Source of the DNA: Trichoplax sp. H2
Lineage: Eukaryota; Placozoa; Uniplacotomia; Trichoplacea
Assembly (NCBI GenBank): GCA_003344405.1
Contig: NOWV01000049.1
Coordinates: 372,001-436,000 of the forward strand
Direction: 5' to 3'
Length of the DNA: 64,000 bases
Numbering within the stretch: position 1 is the stretch's first letter; each line of letters begins with the position of its first letter. A program made the position numbers and the translations under genes. Below are positions 42,056 to 58,810 of this stretch, one piece after another. Under the pieces are notes generated by a model that searched no databases, was not told where the DNA came from, and worked only from the letters and a program-made list of their open reading frames with translations.

Positions 42056-42493
42056 TTACTCGGTCTGCATAGCAACTTCTTCTTCAGTATGTTTGCCTTT
42101 GCCTTTCTCGGTCAATCTAGCCCTATTTTTCCTCTCTAAAATACCCTTCCTGTCCTTATCGATCTTCAATTTGACAATTTCCACGTTACTAGGATGAATT
42201 CCGACATTGGTTGTCATACCATTGGCTTTTTCACGTTGTATACGTTCGATATGAACAATCCACTTCTTACGATAGACGGTCAGGACACGGCCAACTTGTT
42301 GGCCCTTGTAATGGCCACGAACAATTTGCACTTCGTCGTCTTTGCGGATAGGCATGGAGCGTACGTTGTATTTCTGCCTTAATTCCTTGGATAAAGGAGC
42401 ACTTAAAATCTTACGTCGAACACTGGAAGGAGCCGTAAAATGCGCTTTACGACTTTTACGCCGAGAAGAACTGACATTTCTATTTTGTTTCAT
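42056..42493 (-). CDS. RPL26: 60S ribosomal protein L26 (uL24), intronless
   Basis: A single uninterrupted 145-codon frame, exactly the length of human RPL26. The core [20 protein letters not shown] and the KOW motif region [16 protein letters not shown] are nearly identical to the eukaryotic family, followed by REKANG and [20 protein letters not shown]. The first ~25 residues ([20 protein letters not shown]) and acidic tail are less conserved. The protein sits near the exit tunnel of the large subunit. The coding region has no intron, unlike vertebrate RPL26. There is no adjacent poly-A remnant, and a pyrimidine-rich tract precedes the start, so this looks like the working gene rather than a dead retrocopy. 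Confidence 0.95.
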   Translation of the reverse strand: MKQNRNVSSSRRKSRKAHFTAPSSVRRKILSAPLSKELRQKYNVRSMPIRKDDEVQIVRGHYKGQQVGRVLTVYRKKWIVHIERIQREKANGMTTNVGIHPSNVEIVKLKIDKDRKGILERKNRARLTEKGKGKHTEEEVAMQTE

Positions 42494-42514
42494 CTTGCAA
42501 CGTGCTCGTTAAAC

Positions 42515-42545
42515 GGAGGCGAAAAAAAGAAGGAAAGAAGGAAAG
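42515..42545 (-). promoter_or_regulatory. RPL26: Pyrimidine-rich leader of RPL26, candidate 5'TOP region
   Basis: On the minus strand this is a nearly pure C/T tract (CTTTCCTTCTTTCC and similar) ending about 20 bases before the RPL26 start codon. Ribosomal-protein mRNAs commonly begin with a terminal oligopyrimidine tract that gives growth-dependent translation. The transcription start is not known here, so the role is inferred. Confidence 0.5.
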
Positions 42546-43327
42546 TTGGCTGTCGACCTTGTTTTAGACTGACTACCGTGTCCTAGCCAAGTACTATACG
42601 CAAGCGGTCTGTACCGTGCAGTATAGCGTAGACAGTATACAGTATGGAATCGAGTACGGTTGTGAGCCTCCACATGTGCACGTTGGATCGGTACGGTGCG
42701 GATCCAATGGAGTACAGTACTACAGTACTACTTAGGACTGTAGCCAGGGATACTGAGTGAATAGACTGTATAATACTGTATTGGAGAAAATGCGCTGTCA
42801 ACATGGAAACGTACAGCCTATAGACTAGCATTGGACAGTAGCATGAGTCCTGGTTAGTACACAATTGGACGACGTCGAGCTAGCGTACGCTACCGTACTG
42901 TACTGTAGCGGTGCCCCAAGTTGCAATCTTGCAAAGCATCATGTCACGTGGTCGGCGGCTTTGCGCTCGCACTGGGGTAGCGTTGGGGTCACGTGGCGCA
43001 TGTCCAGTCAAACCAACATCAAGCATTCCGACTCTCTTAGTAAAACCAATAGAAAGAATTTCACTCATGTACACTGTACAGTATATGAAAAATCGATCGT
43101 AAAGACGGTTTTACCTAGTCTACTGTACACAATCATTCAGATTTTATCTTTTAGATAGTACGACCAGTCATTCCTTGTATGTTTTGTCTTATTTTTCCCC
43201 CAGTAGCCCCTAGCCAAACTGGCTTGTGGGGGTTGCAGAACAGGACAATCATCTACAGTACATGACTGTAGTGTACCGTACTATACGTATGGACCTTACC
43301 ATGGTACATGGATGTCCAACTCGTTAT

Positions 43328-43940
43328 GTTTACAAGCTGCAGTAGAATGAAGTTCACTGTAAGGTGAAGCGAGTTTTAGCGACTCAACGGCATGCGTCCA
43401 CTCCTCATGTTTACAAGCTGCAGTAGAATGACGTTCACTGTAGGGTGAAGTGAATAGTAGTGAGTTTTAGGGACTCAACTGCATGCATCCACTCCTGCAG
43501 TATTATGACGTTCAGTAAGGTGAAGTGAATTGTAGTGAGTTTTAGGGACTCAACTGCATGCATCCACTCCTGCAGTATCATGACGTTCAGTAGGGTGAAG
43601 TGAATTGTAGAGAGTTTTAGGAACTCAACTGCATGCATCCACTCCTGCAGTATCATGACGTTCACTGTAGGGTGAAGTGAATTGTAGTGTGTTTTTTAGG
43701 GACTCAACTGCATGCATCCACTCATGCAATATCATGACGTTCAGTAGGGTGAAGTGAATTGTAGTGAGTTTTAGGGACTCAACTGCATGCATCCACTCAT
43801 GCAGTATCATGACGTTCAGTAAGGTGAAGTGAATTGGAGTGAGTTTTAGGGACTCAACTGCATGCATCCACTCATGCAGTATCATGACGTTCAGTAGGGC
43901 GAAGTGAACTGTAGTGAGTTTTAGCGACTCAACTGCATGA
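43328..43940. repeat. 75-bp minisatellite, about 8 copies
   Basis: The marker CAACTGCATGCATCCACTCC recurs with starts near 43481, 43556, 43631, 43710, 43784 and 43859, with a divergent first copy near 43388 and a partial last copy near 43934. Spacing is mostly 75 bases, one 79. Each unit also has GACGTTCA and GGTGAAGTGAATTGTAGTGA. The array ends about 340 bases upstream of the SRSF10 start codon. The 75-base period is 25 codons, so a repetitive minus-strand frame stays open by chance. Confidence 0.93.
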
Positions 43941-44281
43941 CTGTCAATACAGTGCTGACTCAGTAAACAATGTCACTGACTGTCAGTGTGGGCAATGCAT
44001 CAACAACCTTTCTGCCGTACAATCTCTATCAGCCGTCACGCCAGACAAGTGCACTGCGCCTGACAGCCCAGTGTGCATTGTGGTTCTCTTCACTCTGACC
44101 GTCAACACGTTTTACTCTACTGTTGCACGAACCACTGGACACGATACCCTCTAGTATCATCGTCGTGTGGACGTCACGTCAGCGACACTCGGTGTAGCGC
44201 AGGCATCAACGGTCTCACTCAGATACAATAAAAGCGCCCAAAATACGCCACAGCGTCCAAGTTTTCCATTCCTTTTTCAAC

Positions 44282-49052
<4,771 letters not shown>

Positions 49053-50412
49053 CGTTTTATGACGCTTAATTGAATAGCCTAACTAACGCACTATTAAATT
49101 AGATTTATCAATAAATTTCCCATCTTTTTGATAATTCCTAGCAATTTATTTGTAGTTTTTTAATTTTACTTATACTGTTCATGTCTGTGCACTTAACTGA
49201 TCTTAACCTCACGGGGCCTACGTGTATGTTGTTGCAAACCGTCAAGGGCGGATAAGTTTAGGTCATGAAACATCTGAAGGTATTGAATTGTAATCTACTT
49301 AGTCTACGCTCTTTAATTTTGTTGTATCTTATGGGATAGCCAGTATGTACTTAGCATGGCGTTACAGTGCACGTATTGACTAAAAATAAGTCAAGCCTTG
49401 CAGTTGCATAACCTATTCATCTATATTATAATATGTTGAAAATATAGGCCATCGTTAATCGGAAACTGTATACTAAATCAAATAAAGAATCCGTTTGAAA
49501 TTTTGCTATCTACGTTATAAAATTTTTTTGTGATAGTCCATTGTAAAGCTAGTCACAGTGAACTGTCTACCAAACCATAATCCCGCAGCATCTAGTGCCT
49601 GATTTTAAAAATTTATGGCTACTCGTACTCTAGTATATAACTTCATGAGCCACGAACAGCTACTTTAGTGCACTGTGCAACTTATTAGCTAGCCTTTTAC
49701 CACATTTTCATCAAGTCCATAATAGTTATAAGGTACTGCATTATTGGTATTAATACGTCGTTACACAGCATTGCTGTCTATTTACTGATATTATAGAAAT
49801 TTGGTAGAAATATTTTTGTACTATGCTCGCATAAACCGCTTTTACCCTCATCCTAATTCGTATTTGAAAGTTAAATTAGTGTACAATGTAGAGAATATAG
49901 TGAAGCAAATATCCAGAAATAAAACGTAGTCAATTCGAATACAAAATGTTTATTAGGCTATTCAAGGTATCGATTTCACTCTCAAAATATCATCTATTCA
50001 TGTTTCGCCATATTACATAAATAAAAATACATTCTACGAAAGTATTCTTTTCAAGCAATAAATGTCAAAAATTACAGTTACGAGTATGTACAGTACATTG
50101 ATCTTATTAATTAACCGAAAAATAGTACAACAACTGCACAACTTCTGAAGATCTGATAGAAACTTAGCTACTTTCTAATATGTACGAGTACGTACATGCA
50201 CAAACTTTTCTCATTCACGAGATAAAATACAGCTAAGGATATGTCCTTTGTACAACAAGAAATCCACAACAACTTTTAATACATTCAATGGTGTAGGTAA
50301 CAAGCTCATTGATTATAATTACTTGTTAACTATATAAATATAGAATTATAGAATTAATATATGTATACGTATTAGTAAGTTTTAACGCGGAATGTATCCA
50401 AATGTGGGTTCA
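49053..50412. other. Convergent 3' region between SRSF10 and BRD8
   Basis: Holds both 3' UTRs. AATAAA at 49110-49115 follows the SRSF10 stop by about 60 bases. No coding frame or RNA gene seen. Confidence 0.55.
49110..49115 (+). terminator. SRSF10: Candidate polyadenylation signal AATAAA for SRSF10
   Basis: AATAAA about 58 bases after the stop codon, at a typical position for a short 3' UTR. Confidence 0.5.
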
Positions 50413-53400
50413 TTACTCCATAGCTTCCCCAACCTTCATTCTCTTGGCCTTCTTACCTATTTGGTCTATATTTTCAGGTGGCCCACGTCGTAATCCACGG
50501 CCTTCGCCCTAGAAACAGTAAGGTCTCTAAACTTACCACAGTTCCTTAACGAAATACATATTATGCTCTAGCTATTCCTTACCTTAGTGACATGCTCTCC
50601 TCGACGCAAACCACCTAAATGTTATAGAGTAAAAATTTTAATTTATCTAATTTCATATCATCTAGTCAAAAACTATACTTTAATAACTGACCTGATGCTC
50701 TTAGAATTTTATTTTCCGAAGTCTGCGCCATTTCCTGCGTTGTTAAAAAAATCTAAAAGCAAGCAATACCTTATGTAACCCTTTCCAACAAGGACAAATC
50801 TTAGCAATAACGAGAGAGTAAGCCTAATACAGCTAATCATCGCTACAAAGTATGTTCTGATACTTTCACAATTGACAAAAGCAACGACATATCATATTAG
50901 TTTTACTGTTATACAATACTGCAATACCGTGAGCATCATTACGTAGCGGTAACATCACTTACCTGAAAACGCTCATCAAAATCACTAAACATTTCTTCCG
51001 CCATTTGATGTCTATATGATAATATCACAGATTAAATACAACAGAATATACCACTACCAAAAATTATCATTCTCCCATTTTGAGCAACTTATAATTCACC
51101 ATTAAAATAAAGATATCCATTTCACTTACATGACATGGTTCGAATTGTTATACATTAACGCATTTTGAAACATGAGCATGACGTAACGTTGAAATTCAAG
51201 ATTTGTTCTTATCGTCTTTGTAATGAAAATCAGAGAAAAGCGTAAGTACCGAATGTTTCAGACTCATACAAAGCATATAACATATTACCCCATTATCGAT
51301 AAGTTTTCGTATTGTTGATAGATCCATGGGTCTAGAGGCCAACCATAAGTCAAACGTAAGTATAAAATAATATTGCAATTGACATAAGATCTAATTAAAA
51401 TCTTAATTTAACACAAATAACTCACTTTTTTACAATTTCATGATATCCCAGTGCTTCATCATCAGTCACAGGATGCAGAAATATACTAGCACATCTGTAA
51501 TACGAATACATAATAGAGTTAGAATAATATTTTCTTCCCTTGTTATACTCGAATAATGCTTAAATATTATCAATAATGTCTACATCCATAGCATTAGTCT
51601 TACTTTAAAGCTGCTGTCTCTCGATACATAAGCATTATTGCTTTTTTCCAATTTTTTCTGGTTTGAGTACTCTCAAAGTCATCACTATTGAATCAATAAA
51701 AATTTTATTCTAGCTAAAACACCAACGCTACGCATCTTGCGAGAGAATAAATCAATCATATTTATTGTCTACCGTGCTCGAAAAGAATTACAATAAATTA
51801 TATAATGCATACTTTACCTTTGAGAAATAGAGGAAGGGCTAGATGGGAATGAATCACTTCCTGTCCGTCGACGTAGAACATGTTCACAACTTTCATGGAT
51901 TTCTCGAGGATCGTCTTCGAATGTTAAATCCGACGATCTCGATTTTCGGTCGTCATCTATTCTCCAAAACAAACAAATCACACATTTTAGCAACGAATTA
52001 ATCTCTAGCTACTAATAGATAGGTCTACAGTTAAATCCATAAACGAGTATCTACCGGATTCATCGTGTTTTATACTATCATCTTCAGCAAGGCTATCTTT
52101 ATCTTCGTCGCCTTCAATCGATTCTTGATCAGCCTTAATTTTAAGAATAAATTTTTTGAGCGGTTTAGGAACCAAATCGAACGAAGAATTAATGTAAGGT
52201 CTTCATGGCTTACTGTAGACGACGACTTTGGTTTTGATCTTCTACTTCTTCTCAAGCTTTTGACAGGTTTTTTGCTCTCTAAATAAGATTGTAATATTAG
52301 AGTCAAGTAGTAAAAAACCGATAGTGTCGACGGGATTAAAAATTTTCGATTTTTCTTAAAGAACAAAGTTTACTAAAATTATGCTAACATTACGTACTTT
52401 CTTTAGTCAATTTCGCAGTGCCTCGAGTTTGTTGAGATGACCGGGTTACGCGTAACGTTGGAGATTCTCGTAAAGCTGGTGGTTCTGGATCTACAGTTTC
52501 TACATCGACTACCGCCGATTCAGTACTAGCTTGCACATTCTTAAATTTATTCTCTGATAATTGGTCCGATTCTTCATCCTGGAATTCCGTTTTGATATCT
52601 TTCTCCTGTTTGAAGTTAAGAGAACAGTTTTTATCAAGTTGTAAAATTCATCCTTTATCCTATCTACCAACTATTTTAAGCATATTCATAAGCGAATGAT
52701 ACACTAACATTACTTACCGGTGTAGTTGCTTTGTCGTCTACATAATGCAACAAAAATCACAAATACAATCATTAGTACTAATTATATTTCTGTTTTCTAA
52801 TTTTAACGGAATAAGCCTGTCGCTTGCGTTATTCCTACCTATAGGCTTGAAAGTATTAACAGTACATTGCTGTGGACTGCTTTCCTTGGTATTGGCATCA
52901 CTTTTACTATCTCCGAGGAACGCCGCTATTGTTGCAGCGGCTGCAGCAGTTCTTGATGAAGAATTACCGGTTTTAAAAATATCGGATAACCTACTAGCGA
53001 CAGTACCAACAGATTCATTCTCGAAATTTGTTGATGACAGCGACTGTATTCCTGACTTTGAGTCTACCGTAGATGATTCAGGACCTGCTGTTGTAGGTAT
53101 AATTAATATCGCAAATTAAACAATAACGCATAGTTGTTTTGAGCTAGATCAAGCAAATCAAATTATTTACACTACATTAAAGGCGCTTGTAAAGCAAAAA
53201 ATAAATCACTCTCATTTCTTTGAACACATACATACCTCTAGCCTCTCCAGTAATAACTGTATTCATAAGCAGCATCCTCTGATCTGACGACATTCCAGAT
53301 AATTGTTGGATTATTTCCTCATATGTATTTCGTGACCAATAATACTATGTAGTAACAGGAAATGCAATAATTACAGACAGTATCATAAACACAATTATGG

Positions 53401-56400
53401 AATGCTCAATTAAGACCTTACCTGTAAATGCGGATGTTCCGCAGCAGCACTTTCTTTATTTAACTCATCGAGTACCTTACTAAATTGTTCGTTAAACGGT
53501 TCTGCTTTAAAAGGAAATTGTGTAGAAATTAACTGTTTCCCACATTTGGAAGGCTCCACTAATAAGCTTGCAATTAAGGGTGACCGTGTCACTGTCTGAC
53601 TATCAGTCGTCGATCCATGCAAAGTCGAGACAGCTTGCTGCAAAATTGTTGTGATTGTTTTATCTTCCACTTCCTCTGAAATCGGTGTCGATTCTTCCTC
53701 CTAATCATTACCAATAATTAAATATTAAAATTAACGTCATGGATATCTAATACGCGAATAGTGCAATGCATTGTCACCTCAGGTGATTCTTTTGAGTCAT
53801 CCTTATCTAACAAACTATTACTATCTTCTTCTTCTTTACTATCAATAGCAATTTCAGTTGTAGCAGCTAAAGTTGCTTCGATTTTTTGCGAATTTTGGGG
53901 TGTGCTTTGTTCCGTGGTCGTTGCGTCAGATTTCTCGTCAGACTGATCAGTTTCTTTAACAGCATCTTGTGGTGATTGTGAAGATCTTTCGCTTTTGCCA
54001 GCGTCATCTAAACTTTCTGTAATAAGTTAAGCTCTCTCTAGTTAGCCATCGATCTAATGTTGTAGTAATTAATAAGTTATGAACGTGAAAATACTTGCCT
54101 GTAACACTGCTAGTAGCAGTAACATTTGTATCTACAAGGTGATCTTCTAACTTGCTATTATCACTTTCCGTAGGTTCTTCACCGGACGATGACTTCTCTT
54201 GCTGCACTTCTACTTCAACTTTATTATCTTCAGTAGGCGAAGAATTGATCAATTCTGTCGTGCTTTCTTCTATGATAAGAATAAATTTTGTAAACACTGT
54301 TCATCTACTGCCAGATATGAAATTTTATAAGAGTACAACTAACGAAACTACACACGGAATACATACCATGCACAGGAGTCGTTACTTCAACTGATTCAAT
54401 GATATCATCGGCTTCTTTTGCGGCTCTTTTTTGTCTTTTAGAGAAGCATTAGTTGCAGTATTAATATGAAATCTATGCCATAAGAGACATTCCTATTAAA
54501 TATATTATACCACTATTAAATTATGATAAACTTACGCTTGAATTTCACTCCATATTGCTGGTAAGCTAGAATCTAATTTACCACTAATCATTTTCTGCTC
54601 CTCTTTTTTTAACTTCCTAATTGGAATACCGATAATAAGGTTAATGTGGTCTAAGGCTATTGCAACACAAATATTTGAAAGATCGTGGAATAGCTAACCG
54701 GTAAGTAGCATGATCATCATTAATCGCTCTTTTTAATTCTTCTATGCGGTCGTACGTTAGACGCCGAACAATTTGTTCACCAGGTGTTTCTAATCAAGTA
54801 AAATTTTAATTTTTCAGTACTGGACTTTTAAAATCAATGCAGATCTACCTCTATATTACTACTTTACAATCATATCTCAATACAAACATATACTATTTTT
54901 ATGATTTACTGATTAAGCACAATCCTTAAATATTTAATAATACTACAATAACCTGCACCACCAAGATTACTTCTCTTTCTCCTGGTTGTATACGTATTTG
55001 CATAGATAAAGATATGCATTACAAATGTTAGCATTAATAATTATAATTAGAGCACAGAAATCCCTGTCATTCTGCCTTTTTACACATTTTAAGAAATTCT
55101 AATTATCTGTAAATATTTTCGAATTTATTAATAAAAATTCTCATCCACTAACTTTGGTGTTGAGACTTTTTCCAACATCTTGGAATACTGGGCAGCACAA
55201 TTCTACGTTTATATTAGATATATATTAAATTAAATTATTATGGAAAGGAGTCAATATATTAGATAACTAATGCTGTGTTACTTAGTAGAGGAAATAGAAC
55301 AAGAAAGTAATACAACAGTAGACATACCTTTTGCGAAAAGAACTCGGGTCCTCGCTTACGATCCATTAATGGTTTTATGGCTCTACTAACAGATACCCTA
55401 TTCCATTGATCAACCCAACGATAGAAATATAATGACTTAGTATTTTATCTTAATTGTTATTACATATTAATCATTATATACAATAAATGCTTCTTCTTAT
55501 GAAGATTATCTATTAGTGAATCTACCGTTGGTATACCAGTTTATTGCACTAATCGTACACTGTTAGCTATAGAACGATTACATAGATAGCAGAAAGTTCT
55601 CTATATTGATCCTAATTTGCTATACAACTATCTAGTACAGTACCATTTTGACTCCATCACTATAAAATATTGTGAATCTAATCTGGATGATGCTTGCATA
55701 TAGCAATGCAACTATTATAACCGCCAGACTACATTACTTAGAACCAGTCATAAAGGATAATTCAATAACTCAATTACAATTATCATCGCCAGCGACCCAA
55801 GACACACCGCCCTGTTTTCTTGACATTCACAACAAGTAACTATGCATAATTATAATTATAATTAATTAATGAACCAAATCTGATTCTTGTAGATTATTGG
55901 AATATACGCATACAGAATGCAGTACGAATACTATGTACATTTAAAGACTGCAGATCAAGGATTCCGATCACTAATGCGGTTAACATACTTTATAGCATAG
56001 TTAATTAAGAACAAGCAAAAACCATTCAATTCCTACAGAGTTGTATTACTCAATAGGGTAGCAGTGTCCTATGCAAATTACAGTACGTGAAATCCTTAGC
56101 AAAATTATTTGATTATTTCATGTTCTACGTATACGCTGCCAACATTGAGTCAATCCAATGTAGGGTATCCATATAATAAGGTCATTGTGCGCGTTTATGT
56201 CATTGCCATGATATAGAATCAATCTGAAGGTGACATAATGAAGGATACACCGTAATAGTATGTATAAAACTACTACGACTTTGCTAATAGTCATCTGATG
56301 AAATCATAGCAACTTGATTGTGCACCATTCGTGTGTGACTATTGAAGGTAGTTAGTTATTGACGAATGGACTAACTGAATACAGTAGAGTCATTGTAGAA

Positions 56401-57724
56401 TGAATAGGAAATAATTGTACTGTACTGTACATTGCAGTAGGTGGAAGTTCATGAAGTAGCTTGAATCGGGGACTAATTTACCTTACACGAGTCTGTGCTT
56501 GAAATGACTTGTTCAATTTCAACGTTCATTCTTATAGCGATAAGGTAGAAAAATGTATCTTTGACGGACACAGCGTTACTGCAAGTATCAACGCCTAGAA
56601 CTGGAAATGGCATCAGGCCCCTAGGTCGCTTGTAGCACGGACCATTAGAGCTGTTTACAGTCCGTGCTTGTAATAGTCCATGACGGAAAAATCGAACCCG
56701 TGTTTGCTACTGTAGACGATTGTAAGCACAGTCATAATGAGTGGTGCAAGCTTGAAGCTTGGTATTGGTAATAACTAGTCTTGCTTTTTCAAACTATTGA
56801 ATATCCAAATTTGAGTCAACACAGTACTACTGCATGTCCCCAAAATCCTACCGTATAGCGTGAGTGTTGCTATGTCGGTCTTCCACTTACTAGTATCATC
56901 ATTGAAAAATAATCGTCCATTACAGCATTGCTATGACAGTGTCAGTTCCATTCTTAGGTATAACAATTGAAACAAACTTGAATCTATCTTGCTTTTCAAA
57001 GTATGGACAGAGTCATATTACCGCTAGCAAGCATTGCTAAACTGGATGAAGTGAAATTATTGCCTATCAAGCATTGATAATTACTTTTCATTGATGGCAT
57101 CCATCCCACCACTCGATCGAGTAGAATAGACTACATCGAAGACGCTATTACAACAGTGGCATTTGTTGAAGAAGACTGACGTTATGCATGTAGACATACA
57201 ATCAACTAGCATCTCGTTTCCATTATTTATGATTCACTAGCTATCAAATATTGATACAGGAAATATTGTGTCATGGGTGTTGTGTTGTTGGGTGCTTTGA
57301 CTACTTCATTCTACTTTATTATTGCAAGACTACAAGGTTGGACATGCCTTGATCAATATGAGCAAGCATTGAACTAGCTTTGAAGTAATGATGGATACTT
57401 GAATGATATAATATTCGTCTTGATCATTGTTACCATCCTTTCATTGAGCATTCTTTGGACATGAGCATTGAATAGAATAGTCAATCCTAACTAACTCATC
57501 TTACCAATTTTGATCACCACTACGTAGAACAGCAGAAGCTAAGATCAGCTTCTCCCTGGTTGTCCATTCTTCACGGGATTGTGCAACAACCACTTTAGTT
57601 TCTGTCGAATCATCATCACAATCAATGAATATTTCCATCCATTTTGTTAGTTAGTCATATCAGACAATTTCAAAGTTGGATTGCACTTACTTTGTAATGG
57701 ATGTCGATTAGTGATCGTTGTCAT
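50413..57724 (-). CDS. BRD8: Bromodomain-containing protein 8 (BRD8), 26 exons, 853 aa
   Basis: Exons in coding order: 57724-57691, 57601-57505, 55397-55328, 55202-55153, 54981-54953, 54789-54699, 54616-54536, 54434-54367, 54269-54099, 54016-53778, 53700-53422, 53344-53236, 53087-52839, 52737-52718, 52605-52398, 52278-52214, 52133-52055, 51956-51818, 51669-51604, 51494-51426, 51331-51289, 51215-51130, 51011-50963, 50734-50692, 50614-50583, 50508-50413. Phases agree throughout. The N-terminal SANT-like block has REKLILASAVLRSGDQNW, VSVSRAIKPLM and QIVRRLTYDRIEELKRAI. A coiled segment (KKEEQKMISG), a long acidic Ser/Thr/Glu-rich middle and an Ala-rich stretch follow. The single bromodomain (about 690-800) has WKKAIMLMYR, FLHPVTDDEALGYHEIVKKP, PMDLSTIRKLIDNGTIRTNL and MLMFQNALMYNNSNHV, with the acetyl-lysine Asn in MYNNSN. 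BRD8 is a subunit of the NuA4/TIP60 acetyltransferase complex, so the product should be nuclear. Confidence 0.93.
54017..54098 (-). other. BRD8: GC-AG intron in BRD8 (intron 9)
   Basis: The donor reads ACAG/GCAAGT, the standard context of the rare GC-AG class, and the acceptor is ATTACAG. Joining here keeps the frame between TATSSVT and ESLDDAGKSE. No GT donor in the neighbourhood gives the same phase. Confidence 0.7.
55398..57504 (-). other. BRD8: Large intron 2 of BRD8
   Basis: A 2.1-kb intron splitting the SANT-like block between GDQN and VSVSR, in the Trp codon. No other gene was recognised inside; one GTACTGTAC run is near 56418. Confidence 0.7.
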
Positions 57725-58194
57725 GGCTGCTGGACGTCACCACGGCGGCGGCGTCAGTGCTGTTGGAATATGACGATCGACTTGACTGCAAACGTTGACC
57801 GGCGAGCTTGACCGTCAGCAATTTGTCGTTGGCCAGCTGCAGCTTGACTGTGTACAGTACCGCGCGAAACGGAGTACTGTAAACGTTTCTCCAGGCGGTT
57901 AGCAAGGATACTTGTACTGTATTCTGCCTCCAGTAACGCAAGATGAAATCGATATTCCTGTCTCTACTGTACAATCGATTCCTCTTGTAGTAACAAAAAC
58001 AATGGGAAAATCCAAGGTAGACTTGATCCTTGCACAGTTCGTATTCAAGTTGAATGAATCTGATCAATTCTGCAGATGATTGAACCAATGTCCAAATTGG
58101 TGGTCACAAAATTCACCAGTAGGAGACACTTTGTTGAACAAATTGACTGTGTGTGCGTGAGAGTGGAGTGTGCTAGTCATGTCATGGTGTGCTT

Positions 58195-58810
58195 ACAGTA
58201 CATTTACACAGTACAGTGCCGTACTGTGTACTGTAGTACTGTACTGTACTGTACTGTACAGTATGTGCAGCGGTTTCTAAAATTCCAGAAATTGGGCCAC
58301 TTTTGTACAGTGTACAGTGCAGTACTTACAGTATACACTGTACACTGTACTGTACTGTACTGTACAGTCCGGCATCTTGTAATTCTACTGTATTTTACTA
58401 CCTACTGTACAGTACTGTACTGTATTGCTGAAACTGCTCTCTTTGTGAGCCACCGTAAATTGATGCACGTTGGACAATCCACATGCTGGATATGAAATAT
58501 TGTACAGTGTACTGTACAGATAAATTAATTAATGCACATTTGACACAATCGACATGCTGGATATGAAATATTGTACAGTGTACACTGTACACTACAGATG
58601 AATTAATTAATGCACGTTTGACAATCCACATGCTGGATACTGTATGAAATACGCTACAGTACCGCACAGTATGAACATCCGTTACAGTACTGTACTGTAC
58701 TGTACTGTACTGTACTGTACACTACTACATAACGATGATGAAGCAAATTAAAGCACAGTACAGTACTGTACTCAACTTTACAGTACAATATACTGTGGAC
58801 TATACACTGT
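58195..58810. repeat. TACTG/CAGTA pentanucleotide palindrome cluster
   Basis: Contains the longest run in the window (about seven TACTG units, 58685-58720), plus inverted joins at 58225-58262, 58305-58370 and 58755-58772. Direct units next to complementary units make long perfect palindromes. Confidence 0.85.
58460..58660. repeat. 70-78 bp tandem repeat, 3 copies
   Basis: Three copies start near 58462, 58531 and 58609 with TGCAC(G/A)TT(G/T)GACA, then CACATGCTGGATA and TGAAATA. The first two end in a TACAGTGTAC palindrome and AATTAAT. The unit embeds the pentanucleotide motif. Confidence 0.8.

Larger units (their letters stand above)
42494..44281. other. Divergent intergenic region between RPL26 and SRSF10
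   Basis: Carries the RPL26 leader on the minus strand, CAGTA/TACTG motifs (about 42600-42910, 43070-43085, 43255-43280), the 75-bp minisatellite and the SRSF10 upstream region. The open frames here are repeat-derived or unsupported. Confidence 0.6.

Noticed and set aside
43435-43885. Two minus-strand frames encoding a repeating 25-residue peptide
   Set aside because: Produced by the 75-base minisatellite period; the frame breaks at the 79-base copy and no start, splice or domain signal supports coding.
43328-43940. Possible CRISPR array
   Set aside because: The whole 75-bp unit repeats without distinct spacers, and the window is eukaryotic.
52745-53119. 124-residue plus-strand open frame
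   Set aside because: Antisense shadow of BRD8 exon 13; the opposite strand has the spliced, family-consistent reading.
57708-58495. Frames next to the BRD8 start on both strands
   Set aside because: Largely repeat-derived and without domain signal; the minus-strand one overlaps BRD8 exon 1 in a different frame.
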